A DNA stretch of 64,000 nucleotides from Tianweitania sediminis (GCF_017813335.1 NZ_JAGIYY010000011.1:78526-142525), one strand, 5' to 3'. Positions 34,892-44,216 are shown, numbered from the stretch's first letter. Made by a program: numbers and translations. The notes: a model not told the origin generated them from the sequence alone.

Positions 34892-36910
34892 GTGGCGCTT
34901 GTCGGAATTGACGTGGGCGGGACATTCACCGACCTTTTTTATTCCACGGATGGCATCAATGCAGATCGCATCTGCAAGGTACCGTCCACGCCGCATGACC
35001 CATCCGACGGATTAGTCAACGCGCTTGTTACAGCGGAAGTGCCAAAGAACGATCTCGAACTGATACTGCACGGCACGACCATCGCGACCAACGCGCTGAT
35101 CGAGCGGCAAGGCGCGCGCACAGCACTCGTGACCACCAAGGGCTTTCGTGATGTTCTGGAACTCGGGCGGCGCGATCGTCCTCACTTCTACGGGTTGACC
35201 GGCCTCCAGGACCCCCTGATCCCACGCGACCGTCGCTTTGAGGTGACGGAGCGCCTGAATCACACGGGCGAAGTGCTGGTTGACCTCGACGAGGTCGAAG
35301 TTCGCCGGGTCGGCGAAGCGATCAAGGAAGAAGATGTCGAAGCGGTAGTGATTTCGCTCCTTCATTCCTACGCCAATCCCGAACACGAGCAGCGCATTGC
35401 GGCCATTCTCGCGGAGATTGGCCCTGATTGGGAAATCGTCACCTCCTCCAGCGTTATCCGCGAATACTACGAATTCGAGCGGACATCGACGGCGGCCGTT
35501 CAGGCCTACCTACAACCGCTGATCACCCGCTATTCGCACAATCTTCTGAGCCGCCTCAAGGATTGGGGCTTCGAACGGCAAACACTGGTGATGCAGTCAA
35601 ATGGCGGCCTGGTGCCGGCACCGCAACTGCCTTCACGTGCCGCCCACGTGGTGCGATCGGGACCAGCCGCCGGTGTCACCGCCGCGGCCCGTATTGCTGC
35701 TGAAGCGGGCTTCGACAGGGCAATCACCGGCGACATGGGCGGCACCTCCTTCGACGTGGCGGTGGTGATCGACGGCGAACCGGAAATCTCGCCATCCACC
35801 AATCTCGATTTCCGTGTCCCGCTGCGCCTTTCCATGATCAACGTGCACACGATCGGAGCCGGCGGCGGATCGATCGCTTGGGTGGATCGCGGCGGCATCC
35901 TCCAGGTGGGCCCTAAGAGCGCCAAGGCGCGTCCGGGCCCGGTCTGCTTCGGCCACGGCGGCACAGAGCCCACCGTCACGGACGCCAATCTCGTGCTTTC
36001 GCGCATCAACGCGGAAGATCCGATCGGCCTCACCAACCTGAAGCGCCTGGATGTAGAAGGCGCGCGCGCTGCGATGAAGCGACTGGGCGACAAGATCGGG
36101 CTCGGCATCGAGGATACAGCCGAAGCCATTCTCGCGGTCGTCAACCAGAACATGGCTGGCCGCACGCGGCTTCTGTCCATAGAACGCGGCTATGATCCGC
36201 GTGACTTCGCGCTGGTGATCTTCGGTGGCGCTGGTCCGCTCCACGGGGCGGCGATCGTCCGTGAGGTCGGCATCAAGACCATGCTCGTTCCGCCCTCACC
36301 CGGGGTGCTTTGCGCAATGGGGTGCGTGGTGGCCGACCTTCGCTATGACATCTCCCGCACGGTGGCGCGCGCGACCGCTTCTCTTGATGCCGGCGAGCTC
36401 GCGCAGATGCTGGACGAACAGGAACAGGAGGGTGCGGAGAAGATTCGCTCGCAGTCCGTTTCCGTGAAGTCGATCGCGACCCGGCATTTCGCCGAGATGG
36501 CTTATGTCGGACAGATCCACACGCTGCGCGTGCCGATCGAGCACGGCTGGGACGCAGAGCGCATCAGCCAAGCCTTCGAGGAAGCGTACCGCCACGAATA
36601 CGGCAATACGCTCGGCGACATTCCCTCCACAGTCGTCAGCCTGCGCACCGTCGTGGAAGGCGTGCGCGAACACAAGCAGCGCGATCTCCCCGTGCCAAAG
36701 GAGATACCGGCTCCCGAGCCAGTCGCCACCCGTCAGGTGCATTTCGGCAGATGGCATGACACCGCCATCCACGATCGCGCCACGCTTGAGCCCGGCATGA
36801 TCGTGCAAGGTCCGGCGATTATCGAACAGGCTGACACGACTACCGTCATTGAACCGAACATGACGGCGCGCGTCGATGCTTACGGCAACCTTCTGGTGGA
36901 GCTCGTCTGA
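34892..36910 (+). CDS. hyuA: Hydantoinase/oxoprolinase A-type subunit
   Basis: ATP-dependent HyuA-type subunit, 672 residues. The N-terminal actin-like ATPase opens with VALVGIDVGGTFTDLFYS, followed by HGTTIATNALIERQGARTALV, GDMGGTSFDVAVV and GAGGGSIAWVD. The start is GTG at 34892 with CGGAGGAAA before it; the open frame upstream lacks coding character. It overlaps hyuB by one base. Relatives split N-methylhydantoin or 5-oxoproline, or carboxylate acetone or acetophenone; which applies cannot be told. Confidence 0.92.
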   Translation: MALVGIDVGGTFTDLFYSTDGINADRICKVPSTPHDPSDGLVNALVTAEVPKNDLELILHGTTIATNALIERQGARTALVTTKGFRDVLELGRRDRPHFYGLTGLQDPLIPRDRRFEVTERLNHTGEVLVDLDEVEVRRVGEAIKEEDVEAVVISLLHSYANPEHEQRIAAILAEIGPDWEIVTSSSVIREYYEFERTSTAAVQAYLQPLITRYSHNLLSRLKDWGFERQTLVMQSNGGLVPAPQLPSRAAHVVRSGPAAGVTAAARIAAEAGFDRAITGDMGGTSFDVAVVIDGEPEISPSTNLDFRVPLRLSMINVHTIGAGGGSIAWVDRGGILQVGPKSAKARPGPVCFGHGGTEPTVTDANLVLSRINAEDPIGLTNLKRLDVEGARAAMKRLGDKIGLGIEDTAEAILAVVNQNMAGRTRLLSIERGYDPRDFALVIFGGAGPLHGAAIVREVGIKTMLVPPSPGVLCAMGCVVADLRYDISRTVARATASLDAGELAQMLDEQEQEGAEKIRSQSVSVKSIATRHFAEMAYVGQIHTLRVPIEHGWDAERISQAFEEAYRHEYGNTLGDIPSTVVSLRTVVEGVREHKQRDLPVPKEIPAPEPVATRQVHFGRWHDTAIHDRATLEPGMIVQGPAIIEQADTTTVIEPNMTARVDAYGNLLVELV

Positions 36911-38676
36911 TGGATCCGGTAACCCTAGCGGTCGTTCGAGGCGCTCTTGAGCAGATTGCGGACGAGATGGACCTTCATCTTATCCATGCGGCAATTTCCC
37001 CGATCATTTCTGAAACCAATGACTGCGCCCATGGCATTTTCGATGCCGAAACGGGTGAAACCATCGCGCAGGGACGGTTCGGCCTGCCGGTCTTTCTCGC
37101 AAACATGCAGTTCACCGTGCAGAACCTGATCGAGCATGTGCGCGGGCATGGCGGCTTCCAGCCGGGTGACACCTGGATCCTCAACGATCCCTACCGCTGC
37201 GGGACGCATCTCCAGGACGTCGTGCTGATCGCCCCGCACTTCGTAGATGGCGAGCTTTTTGCGCTGCTTGCCTCCACCGGCCACTGGATGGATATCGGCG
37301 GCAGCGTACCGGGCGGCTGGGCGCCGCAGGCACAGGACATCCACACGGAGGGCATGCTGATCCCGCCGGTCAAGCTCTACGACGGAGGCAAGCTGAACGA
37401 GGGGCTGGTCGCGATGTTCACGACCAATGTCCGCTTGCCGAGCCAGATCGAGGGCGACCTCTTCGCCATGGCCAACGTCTTCACCGTTGGCCGTCGCGGC
37501 CTCGACGCCCTGATCAACCGCTATGGCCGCGAAACGCTGTCAGCTTGCGTGCGCGAGATGATCGATCGTTCCGAAACGCAGATGCGCTCTTATATCGAGG
37601 AGATCCCGGACGGCACGTATCACTACGAAGATTTTCTCGACAATGACGGCATCGAAGACAAACCGATCAAGGTCAAGCTTGCGCTCACCGTGGACGGCTC
37701 GTCCATGCATTTCGACTTCACCGGATCGGATCCGGCTGCGAAAGGGCCGTTGAATCTCGCGCGCTCTACCACCCAGTCGACCTGCTTCATCGCCCTCAAG
37801 CACATTTTTGCCGACGTGCCGGTGAATGGCGGCGCCTTCCGGCCGACCACCTTCACCATCCCGGACGGATCCATCATTTCTGCTGCCTACCCTTCCCCTG
37901 TGTCCGGCTATCTTGAACCGATCGGACGCGTGTTCGACGTGGTGATCGGCGCCTTGGCGCAGGCCATACCTGAGCGCACGCCAGCCCCTGCCTTCGGCAC
38001 GGTCGGCGTTGTCACGGTAGGCGGACGCCAACCCGAGACCGGCAGCTACTTCGTGGCTGTGTTTCCCTATCCGGGCGGCTATGGCGGCCATTTCCGCGGC
38101 GACGGCCTCGTGAACGGCACGCCACCGGTTTCCATGGCCAACTTCATGTCGATCGAAATGTCGGAGCATCGCTACCCCCTTCAATTCGACGAGTTCGCTA
38201 TCCGAGAGGATTCTGGCGGCGCCGGCAAATATCGCGGCGGCTGCGGCACGCAATACAGGTTCAGAGCGCGATCAGAATGCGTGGTGTCCGCCCTCGGCGA
38301 CCGCATGGACCACGTGCCATTCGGAATCGCCGGAGGCAAGGGCGCGGCGCCGAGCCGCGTCAGGCTAGAGTTGGGCGGCAAGGATGTCGCGTTGCCGATG
38401 CGCTCCAAGTTCGAAAAGCAGAAGCTCCTGAAGGAAGACACACTCTCGGCGGCGTCGCCCGGCGGAGGCGGCTTCGGCAATCCGCTGGAGCGGGACACGG
38501 ACGCGATCGAGCGTGACCTCAACCTCGGCTACATCTCGCCCAAATCGGCGCGTGAGACCTACGGCGCGGTGGTCACCGAAACCGCGCTGAAGTCAGGACG
38601 CAAGCGCTACAAGGTCGACAGGGCCGCGACCGACGCGCTTCGCGCCCGCAGCGAGCAGCTTGCCCGCGCAAGCTGA
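36910..38676 (+). CDS. hyuB: Hydantoinase/oxoprolinase B-type subunit
   Basis: Partner of HyuA, 588 residues: DPVTLAVVRGALEQIADEMDLHLIHAAISPIISETNDCAHGIFD at the start, NDPYRCGTHLQDVVLIAPHF, then TGHWMDIGGSVPGG, and near the end REDSGGAGKYRGGCGTQYRF and SPGGGGFGNPLERD. All stretches that define the HyuB family are present and the length is complete. It is coupled to hyuA by an overlapping stop/start (TGATG). A stem-loop follows. Confidence 0.93.
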   Translation: MDPVTLAVVRGALEQIADEMDLHLIHAAISPIISETNDCAHGIFDAETGETIAQGRFGLPVFLANMQFTVQNLIEHVRGHGGFQPGDTWILNDPYRCGTHLQDVVLIAPHFVDGELFALLASTGHWMDIGGSVPGGWAPQAQDIHTEGMLIPPVKLYDGGKLNEGLVAMFTTNVRLPSQIEGDLFAMANVFTVGRRGLDALINRYGRETLSACVREMIDRSETQMRSYIEEIPDGTYHYEDFLDNDGIEDKPIKVKLALTVDGSSMHFDFTGSDPAAKGPLNLARSTTQSTCFIALKHIFADVPVNGGAFRPTTFTIPDGSIISAAYPSPVSGYLEPIGRVFDVVIGALAQAIPERTPAPAFGTVGVVTVGGRQPETGSYFVAVFPYPGGYGGHFRGDGLVNGTPPVSMANFMSIEMSEHRYPLQFDEFAIREDSGGAGKYRGGCGTQYRFRARSECVVSALGDRMDHVPFGIAGGKGAAPSRVRLELGGKDVALPMRSKFEKQKLLKEDTLSAASPGGGGFGNPLERDTDAIERDLNLGYISPKSARETYGAVVTETALKSGRKRYKVDRAATDALRARSEQLARAS

Positions 38677-38704
38677 TCGAACGTCGATCCTCGCTGAACA
38701 TGAA

Positions 38705-38726
38705 GCCTCCCGCTAGGCCGGGAGGC
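38705..38726. terminator. Stem-loop between hyuB and the thioesterase gene
   Basis: GCCTCCCG and CGGGAGGC form a perfect eight-pair stem around CTAGGC. It lies between convergent genes. No T-run follows on either strand, so it may block 3' exonucleases rather than end transcription by itself. Confidence 0.5.
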
Positions 38727-38731
38727 GGGTG

Positions 38732-39157
38732 TCAGCGCTCGAACTTGTCCAGGATAATCTGAGTTTGCGTTCCTATGGCGGCAAGCTTGCCGTCTCCCCG
38801 CAAAACCTTGATCTGCCAGACATGGGTTTTGCGGCCCTTGTGCAGTGGCTCGGCGATCACGCGGATCGTATCGCCGATGCTGATTGGTCGAAAGAAGTTC
38901 GTCTTGCTTTCCACCGTGGACGTCCCCTCGCCTTCTCCAAGGTTGATGAAGCTGGCAGTCCCGCCGACATTGTCGATCAACCCGCTGACCGCCCCGCCAT
39001 GCATAACGCCGTTGCGGTTAGCCATCTCCGGCGTCACGGTTGTTTGCGCCTCGATTCGATCTGCCTCGACATGCGTCACCTTCAGTCCCAGCCACTGCGC
39101 AAACGGCGGCTGGTTGTGGGCAATGGCTGTGACACGATCTTGAGCTTCCGTGGTCAT
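38732..39157 (-). CDS. PaaI-type hotdog-fold thioesterase
   Basis: 141 residues with the hotdog motif: PPFAQWLGLKVTHVEADRIEAQTTVTPEMANRNGVMHGGAVSGLIDNVGGTASF, containing the HGG element and the downstream aspartate position of PaaI-type enzymes. It hydrolyses acyl-CoA thioesters and could release CoA from dead-end intermediates of the pathway. It overlaps the upstream CoA-transferase by four bases. Confidence 0.9.
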   Translation of the reverse strand: MTTEAQDRVTAIAHNQPPFAQWLGLKVTHVEADRIEAQTTVTPEMANRNGVMHGGAVSGLIDNVGGTASFINLGEGEGTSTVESKTNFFRPISIGDTIRVIAEPLHKGRKTHVWQIKVLRGDGKLAAIGTQTQIILDKFER

Positions 39158-40428
39158 GATTTGGCCTGTTGTTGAGACGACGCGCCGAATGCGCCCTGCT
39201 GTTCCATGTCCTTTATACGGCTGTCGGCGTAGCCAAGCACATCGCGAAGAACGGCGGGGCGGTCCGCATCGAGCCTCGGGGCCGCGATCGGATCCACCAC
39301 CGGCGTTTCGCTGAAGAAGAACGGTGCGCTGACATTCGGTACGACATCGCCGTCGGGGTGGTGCAGCTTGGTCGCGATGCCGCGCTCGGCGGCAAAGGGC
39401 GAAAAAAACGCTTCCCCGACACTGCGCACTGCGCCCAGCGGCACGCCAGCCGCCCGGGCGCGCTCCACCCAGTGGTCGCGTTCCCTTTCCTTGAAGATCT
39501 GCTCGAGAAGGGCCATGAGCTCGGCCTGATTGGCGTTGCGGTCGCGGTGGTGCGCAAAACGCGGATGCTGTGCGAGGTCAGGCCGCTCCAGCATTCTGAT
39601 CGCGAGATCTTCCCAGCTCTTTTGCGTGCCGCAACTGATGTAGACTGCGCGGTCATCCTTGGTGGCGAACATGCCAATTGGTGTTGAAACAGGCGCGGTA
39701 TTGCCTTGGCGAAACGGATCCTTGCCTGACGCGAGGTAGTTCATCCCGTGGTAGGCGAGCAGACCAACGGCGGTATCAAAAAGCGTGACCTCCGCGCGCT
39801 GACCCATCCCGTGGCGCTCGCGCGCCGCAAGCGCTGCAAGAATGGCGATGGTTGCATTCATGGACGCAGTAATGTCGATGATCGGCGTGCCCGTGCGCAT
39901 CGGCATGCGATCGGGATCGCCGGTCAGGGACGCAAAACCGCTTTCGGCCTGGAATACGGAGTCGAAGCCGGGCTGATCCGCAAGGCTCGAGCTGGCGCCA
40001 TAGCCGTTCACGGCACAGTAGATCAGCCCCGGGTTCAGAATTTTTAGCTCTTCGTAGCCGAGTTCGAGACGTTCCATTGCGCCTGGAAGGAAGTTCTCCA
40101 CCACCACGTCGGAAGCTTTCACCAGGTCGCGCACGATCTCCTTTCCGGAAGCCGTGCGCATATCGATGGCGATGCTCTTCTTGTTGCGGTTGAGCCCCAA
40201 GAAATAAGGACTTTCGCCACCGATCTCGGGTGGAGTAAAGGCCCGTGTCCCGTCGCCGCCGCCGGGGCTCTCGACCTTGATCACCTCGGCGCCCAAATCA
40301 GCTAGGGTTTGCGTGCACCATGGACCCGCTAGAAAGCGCGTGAAGTCGATGACGCGGAGCCCTTCAAGCGCGAGCGGCTTGCTTGCATCCCGACGCTTCG
40401 GCTCGGGTAACCGATCAACGGGTCTCAA
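39154..40428 (-). CDS. CaiB/BaiF-type (class III) CoA-transferase (second copy)
   Basis: 424 residues: ALEGLRVIDFTRFLAGPWCTQTLADLGAEVIKVESPGGGD at the start, GLNRNKKSIAIDMRT, VVENFLPGAMERLELGYEEL and a block around GTPIIDITASMNATIAILAAL. It differs clearly from the copy at 31.5-32.7 kb, so the pathway probably handles two CoA acceptors. Transcribed with the thioesterase away from the GntR regulator gene. Confidence 0.93.
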   Translation of the reverse strand: MRPVDRLPEPKRRDASKPLALEGLRVIDFTRFLAGPWCTQTLADLGAEVIKVESPGGGDGTRAFTPPEIGGESPYFLGLNRNKKSIAIDMRTASGKEIVRDLVKASDVVVENFLPGAMERLELGYEELKILNPGLIYCAVNGYGASSSLADQPGFDSVFQAESGFASLTGDPDRMPMRTGTPIIDITASMNATIAILAALAARERHGMGQRAEVTLFDTAVGLLAYHGMNYLASGKDPFRQGNTAPVSTPIGMFATKDDRAVYISCGTQKSWEDLAIRMLERPDLAQHPRFAHHRDRNANQAELMALLEQIFKERERDHWVERARAAGVPLGAVRSVGEAFFSPFAAERGIATKLHHPDGDVVPNVSAPFFFSETPVVDPIAAPRLDADRPAVLRDVLGYADSRIKDMEQQGAFGASSQQQAKS

Positions 40429-40557
40429 GCCAGCTTCCTCGCGATTGGTCTTATCATTCGTAATTTAGCATCGTAGCGGGAGCTGTCACGAGGAAAGTGT
40501 CGCCTGTGAGGTACGAAAACGCTTCAACTTCGACGGAGTTAGCTATAACGTACAAAT

Positions 40558-40566
40558 ATCAGACAA
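40558..40566. promoter_or_regulatory. ATCAGACAA element before the GntR gene
   Basis: Differs from the ATCAGACCA repeats of the dehydrogenase/hyuA promoter by one base and lies 59 bases before the GntR start codon, in the gap shared with the divergent CoA-transferase gene. An autoregulatory site is possible. Confidence 0.3.
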
Positions 40567-40624
40567 ATAGCCCATAGGCTGAGCGCGAAAGCGCGACGAG
40601 TGGCCGCCACAGTGAATGTGAGAA

Positions 40625-41380
40625 ATGCCCGCAAAACAGGACCGAACGGATCGCAAGCCCGTCCTTGATCCCATATCTGTTCCGAAAGCTTCGGACATGC
40701 TGGCAGCAAAACTGCGCGACCTAATTCTGTCGGGCGAGATTGAACCCGGCAAATCGCTTCCCACCGAGCGAGAACTTGTCGGCGACTCCGGCCTCAGCCG
40801 CTCATCGGTGCGCGAAGCGTTGCGCGTGCTGGAAGTCGAAGGGCTTATCACGACGCGTCCTGGGCGCTCCGGCGGCTCTACCGTTCAGCTTCCGGGCCGT
40901 GGTTCGGTAGCGCGCTCCATGCAGCTTTTCGTCCGAAGCCACTCGATCCGGGTAGAAGCCCTGCTTGAAACACGGGTGGGCGTGGAGCCATTCCTGGCGA
41001 GCCTAGCGGCTCTGAACGCCACCGACCGCGAGGTCGAGGAGATGGCCGCTATTCACAAGCGCTTCGAGGAGTCGATCGACAACGTCGTTGCTTATAAGCG
41101 CATTAATCTGGACTGGCATCTTGCGGTGGCGCGCGCCAGCCGCAACGAGGTCTTGATCGCGCTGATGGAAGCGGTCTCGCAACCGATCTTCGACGCGGCC
41201 GACTACCAGGAGGTGACGACGCCCGAGATCCGCAAAGCTGCAATCCGCGCGCATGCCGGCATTCTCAAAGCCATTGAGGCCCGCGACGCAAAAGGAGCCG
41301 CGGCGCGCATGGAAAAACACGTATCCGCCTACGCCGATGTCATGCGCAGCAAGCTGATGTTAGACACAGGCGCCTCATAG
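40625..41380 (+). CDS. FadR-subfamily GntR transcriptional regulator
   Basis: 251 residues. The N-terminal winged helix reads LRDLILSGEIEPGKSLPTERELVGDSGLSRSSVREALRVLEVEGLITTRPGRSGGSTV. The C-terminal FCD domain has the metal or ligand histidines in NLDWHLAVARAS, RAHAGILKAIEARD and MEKHVSAYADVM. Such proteins usually repress catabolic genes until a carboxylate or acyl-CoA binds. Central position in the block and the related TGGTC/GACCA elements in three promoters make it the likely local regulator. Confidence 0.93.
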   Translation: MPAKQDRTDRKPVLDPISVPKASDMLAAKLRDLILSGEIEPGKSLPTERELVGDSGLSRSSVREALRVLEVEGLITTRPGRSGGSTVQLPGRGSVARSMQLFVRSHSIRVEALLETRVGVEPFLASLAALNATDREVEEMAAIHKRFEESIDNVVAYKRINLDWHLAVARASRNEVLIALMEAVSQPIFDAADYQEVTTPEIRKAAIRAHAGILKAIEARDAKGAAARMEKHVSAYADVMRSKLMLDTGAS

Positions 41381-41756
41381 AAGCGGTTGGGCGACCTCGA
41401 TGCGACCAGCAAGTTAGCATCTCGATCAGTATCAAATCCAAGGCAATCAATGCTCCATGCGCACTCGGAGGAGCTTCGCTGGCCTACGTTTGCGATTTCC
41501 TGGCCGCCTCTCATCCCCCTTCACTTTCCGCTGCTGCCGTCGCCTGAGCGTTGTCCGCTTCCGTGTTGAACGCGAGACTGGCAATGCCGGAGCCGCTGGT
41601 TGTGGTGCACCAAAACAGCGTTCTTCAGACCCGGATGAGACGAGCTCCGAACCTTTGGAAGAGTCACTGACCAGCATCATCACCCAAGCGGATCGAACAG
41701 CATAAGAAGGTTTCGCTGAAGGCCCGCTCTGATTTGTTAATTGTCACACCCTTGAA
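41381..41756. other. Gap before the tct operon, no gene recognised
   Basis: About 375 bases. Short frames on both strands (for example 41457-41705) lack any family resemblance and a plausible ribosome site. AT content rises in the last 60 bases, as expected of a promoter before tctC. Confidence 0.45.
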
Positions 41757-41767
41757 TGGTCCGACCA
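41757..41767. promoter_or_regulatory. TGGTC-C-GACCA palindrome before tctC
   Basis: Perfect 11-base inverted repeat ending 37 bases before the tctC ATG. It has the TGGTxxxACCA form bound by FadR-type GntR regulators and closely resembles the core of the E. coli FadR site. The regulator encoded about 400 bases upstream is of that type, so it is the most likely ligand of this sequence. Confidence 0.6.
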
Positions 41768-41804
41768 AATGTAGTTTGATCTACGGAGATCAGGGAGGTC
41801 AATC

Positions 41805-42788
41805 ATGCTGATGTCTAAGTTTTCCAGGAGGTTCAGGGCGGCGCTTGTTGTGTCCGTCATCGCGTTTGCGGGTCCATCGGCAGCGGACAGCTTCCCCGAT
41901 CGCGCCGTAACCATTGTTGTGCCTTTCTCAGCAGGAAGCGGGACAGATACTGGGACGCGCGTCTTAGCCGAGGCGCTAGAGCCTTTACTCGGGCAGGGCG
42001 TGATCGTCGACAATCGCCCCGGCGGCAACGGGGCAATCGCGGCTGGTCTTGTTGCGGACGCAGACCCAGACGGCTACACGCTCTTGATGGGAACGAACTC
42101 CACACAGAGTGCGAACCCCCTTTTGATAAAGTCGCTGAGCTACGATCCGGCGAAGGACTTTGTGCCAATTGGCATGCTGGCGACGTTCGAGGGCATACTT
42201 GCCGTCAATCCGGAGCAGCTTCCGTTCTCGACGGTTGACGAACTCGTGACGCACATCAGGGCCCACCCAGGCGAGGTCAGCTTCGCCACGGGCAACGTCA
42301 CCAGCCTGGTTATGGCTTCGATCTTCGCACGCGATCTCGGGCTCGACATCCTGCGCGTGCCCTATAAGAGCAACCCGGAAGCGCTTACTGACGTAGTCAG
42401 CGGTCAAGTCGACATGATGTTTCCCGATATCGCCTCATCCATGTCGCAGATCAAAGCCGGCCGGCTGAAGGCGCTTGGCAGCGTCACCTTAGGCGAAGCC
42501 ACACCGCTCGCCCCCGATCTCAAGCCTCTTTCCCAGACGGTTTCACCGAACCTCAAGCTCGTTGGCTGGATCGGTCTTTTCGCACCGGCCGGAACGCCAC
42601 AGGAGGTGGTCGAGAAATTATCGGCAGCGGTTAAGGAAGTCGCCGAGTCCCAGCAGTTCGTCGAGAAGCTCGGCACGATGGGTGCAAACGCTAACTTCCT
42701 ACCATCCGCCGAATTGAAGGCCTACATCGACACCGAGCGCGCCAGCTTCGCCCAGATCTTCGATGAGATGGGAATGGAGCCGCAGTAG
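41805..42788 (+). CDS. Tripartite tricarboxylate transporter binding protein (Bug/TctC family)
   Basis: Periplasmic binding protein, 327 residues. Signal peptide FSRRFRAALVVSVIAFAGPSAA, then FPDRAVTIVVPFSAGSGTDTGTRVLAEALEPLLGQGVIVDNRPGGNGAIAAGLVA, the Bug-family ligand loop, and LLMGTNSTQSANPLLIKSLSYDPAKDFVPI. Family members bind carboxylates. It opens a four-gene operon with an esterase, tctB and tctA. Confidence 0.94.
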   Translation: MLMSKFSRRFRAALVVSVIAFAGPSAADSFPDRAVTIVVPFSAGSGTDTGTRVLAEALEPLLGQGVIVDNRPGGNGAIAAGLVADADPDGYTLLMGTNSTQSANPLLIKSLSYDPAKDFVPIGMLATFEGILAVNPEQLPFSTVDELVTHIRAHPGEVSFATGNVTSLVMASIFARDLGLDILRVPYKSNPEALTDVVSGQVDMMFPDIASSMSQIKAGRLKALGSVTLGEATPLAPDLKPLSQTVSPNLKLVGWIGLFAPAGTPQEVVEKLSAAVKEVAESQQFVEKLGTMGANANFLPSAELKAYIDTERASFAQIFDEMGMEPQ

Positions 42789-42790
42789 AG

Positions 42791-43711
42791 ATGCTGGACG
42801 CAGAGTCATACGCGCTCCTGCACGACATCCTGCCTGCTTATGCGCCTACGCCTGAAATGGAGCCTGCGCAGGCTCGTCTCAATGCGCAGGCTCTTGGCCG
42901 CCTTCTGCAAGGCCAGCCGGTCGCGATGCCAACAAGCGAGCACAGCATCAACGCCGGCGACCATGAGATCGCCGTGCGGCTGTACCGACCGCAGGGCACG
43001 ACCGGTGGCTGGCTCCTCTGGATTCACGGCGGTGGCTTCACGACCGGCGGGCTTGATACGCACGACACGCTGTGCCGGCGGCTCGCCAAGCTTTCTGGCC
43101 AGGCCGTTGTCTCGCTTGATTACCGGCTCGCGCCCGAACATCCCTATCCGGCCGCCCTCAACGATTGCGAAGCTGTTCTCTCATGGCTTTTTTTACAAGC
43201 CGACAAATTGTCCCTCGACCCGGCTCGATGCGCCATAGGCGGTAGCAGTGCAGGCGGCAATCTTGCCGCAGCGCTGACGCTGCGCAACCGAGACGGAGCA
43301 CGTCTGCCGATCCGGCGACAGCTTTTGGTGTACCCTTCCGTTGACGCGACACTCTCTTCAGAGAGCGTCCGCCGTCATGCAACGGGCTACCAACTAACGG
43401 CCGCGATGATGCAGCGTTATCTCGATTATTACTGCGGCGACATCCTTGATCGACGGGAACCGCACCTGTCCCCCTTGTTCGCTCCCGATTTCAGCGGGCT
43501 GCCGACAGCCAATTTGATCATAGCCGATCTCGACCCGCTCGCTGACGAGGGCATCGCCTATGCTCGGTCACTGGAGAATGCTGACGTTGTGGTAGGCCTT
43601 CGGATCTATGACGGCGTCATGCACGGCTTTTTTGCGCAAGCCGGTGTCCTGTCGAAGGCGCGAGACGCACAGGCAAAGCTTTGCGACGCCCTCCGGGCCG
43701 ACTTCGGCTGA
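42791..43711 (+). CDS. Alpha/beta-hydrolase of the HSL-type esterase group
   Basis: 306 residues. The oxyanion-hole motif HGGGF lies in LLWIHGGGFTTGGLDTHDTLCRRLAKLSG, the nucleophile in CAIGGSSAGGNLAAALTLRNRD, the acid in LIIADLDPLADEGIAYAR and the histidine in DGVMHGFFAQAG. No signal peptide, so it acts in the cytoplasm. The gene starts three bases after the tctC stop and sits inside the tct operon, separating tctC from tctB and tctA. Imported esters or lactones are plausible substrates. Confidence 0.93.
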   Translation: MLDAESYALLHDILPAYAPTPEMEPAQARLNAQALGRLLQGQPVAMPTSEHSINAGDHEIAVRLYRPQGTTGGWLLWIHGGGFTTGGLDTHDTLCRRLAKLSGQAVVSLDYRLAPEHPYPAALNDCEAVLSWLFLQADKLSLDPARCAIGGSSAGGNLAAALTLRNRDGARLPIRRQLLVYPSVDATLSSESVRRHATGYQLTAAMMQRYLDYYCGDILDRREPHLSPLFAPDFSGLPTANLIIADLDPLADEGIAYARSLENADVVVGLRIYDGVMHGFFAQAGVLSKARDAQAKLCDALRADFG

Positions 43712-43745
43712 CGGGGCATACTTTCTGAAATGCCAGGAGAAAATC

Positions 43746-44216
43746 ATGGTCCTGCGCCGGCCCAAAGATCTCTATTCCGGAGTTCTGTTTCTGATCATCG
43801 GCGCCGGTACACTAGCGTTGTCTGGCGGGCTTCCCTTTGGCACGGCCCGTAGCATGGGGCCGGGGTACTTTCCGACCGTTCTCGGCTGTCTTCTCTGTGT
43901 CTTGGCGCTTCTGCAGGTCGTGAAAAGCTTTTTTGGAGCGCCCGATCCAATTGATCCATTCAACGTTGCCACCGCACGCGCTGCAATCGGGGTGCTCGGT
44001 GGAACAGTTCTTTTCGGTCTTCTCGTGCGACAAGCCGGCCTTGCGCCGACGCTGCTGATCACCACGCTTATCTCAGCGCTTGGATTGCGCGGCTTCGGGG
44101 TTAAACCTGCCGTTGTCCTCGCACTCGTCCTTTCAGTCGGCTGCAGCATTATCTTCGTGCAGCTTCTCGGTCTTCCAGTTCCGATCCTGGGTTCCCTGTT
44201 TGACGGCCAAGACTGA
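43746..44216 (+). CDS. Tripartite tricarboxylate transporter small membrane subunit (TctB)
   Basis: 156 residues with four membrane helices: LYSGVLFLIIGAGTLALSGGLPFGTARSMGPGYFPTVLGCLLCVLALLQVV is the TctB signature including MGPGYFP. I start at the ATG at 43746, which has AGGAG upstream; the longer open frame is not needed. It is followed after two bases by tctA. Confidence 0.92.
   Translation: MVLRRPKDLYSGVLFLIIGAGTLALSGGLPFGTARSMGPGYFPTVLGCLLCVLALLQVVKSFFGAPDPIDPFNVATARAAIGVLGGTVLFGLLVRQAGLAPTLLITTLISALGLRGFGVKPAVVLALVLSVGCSIIFVQLLGLPVPILGSLFDGQD

Noticed and set aside
41457..41705. 82-codon frame before the tct operon
   Set aside because: Ending with an ordered acidic stretch looked interesting, but the start is weak, the first half is Arg/Phe-rich noise and no family fits.
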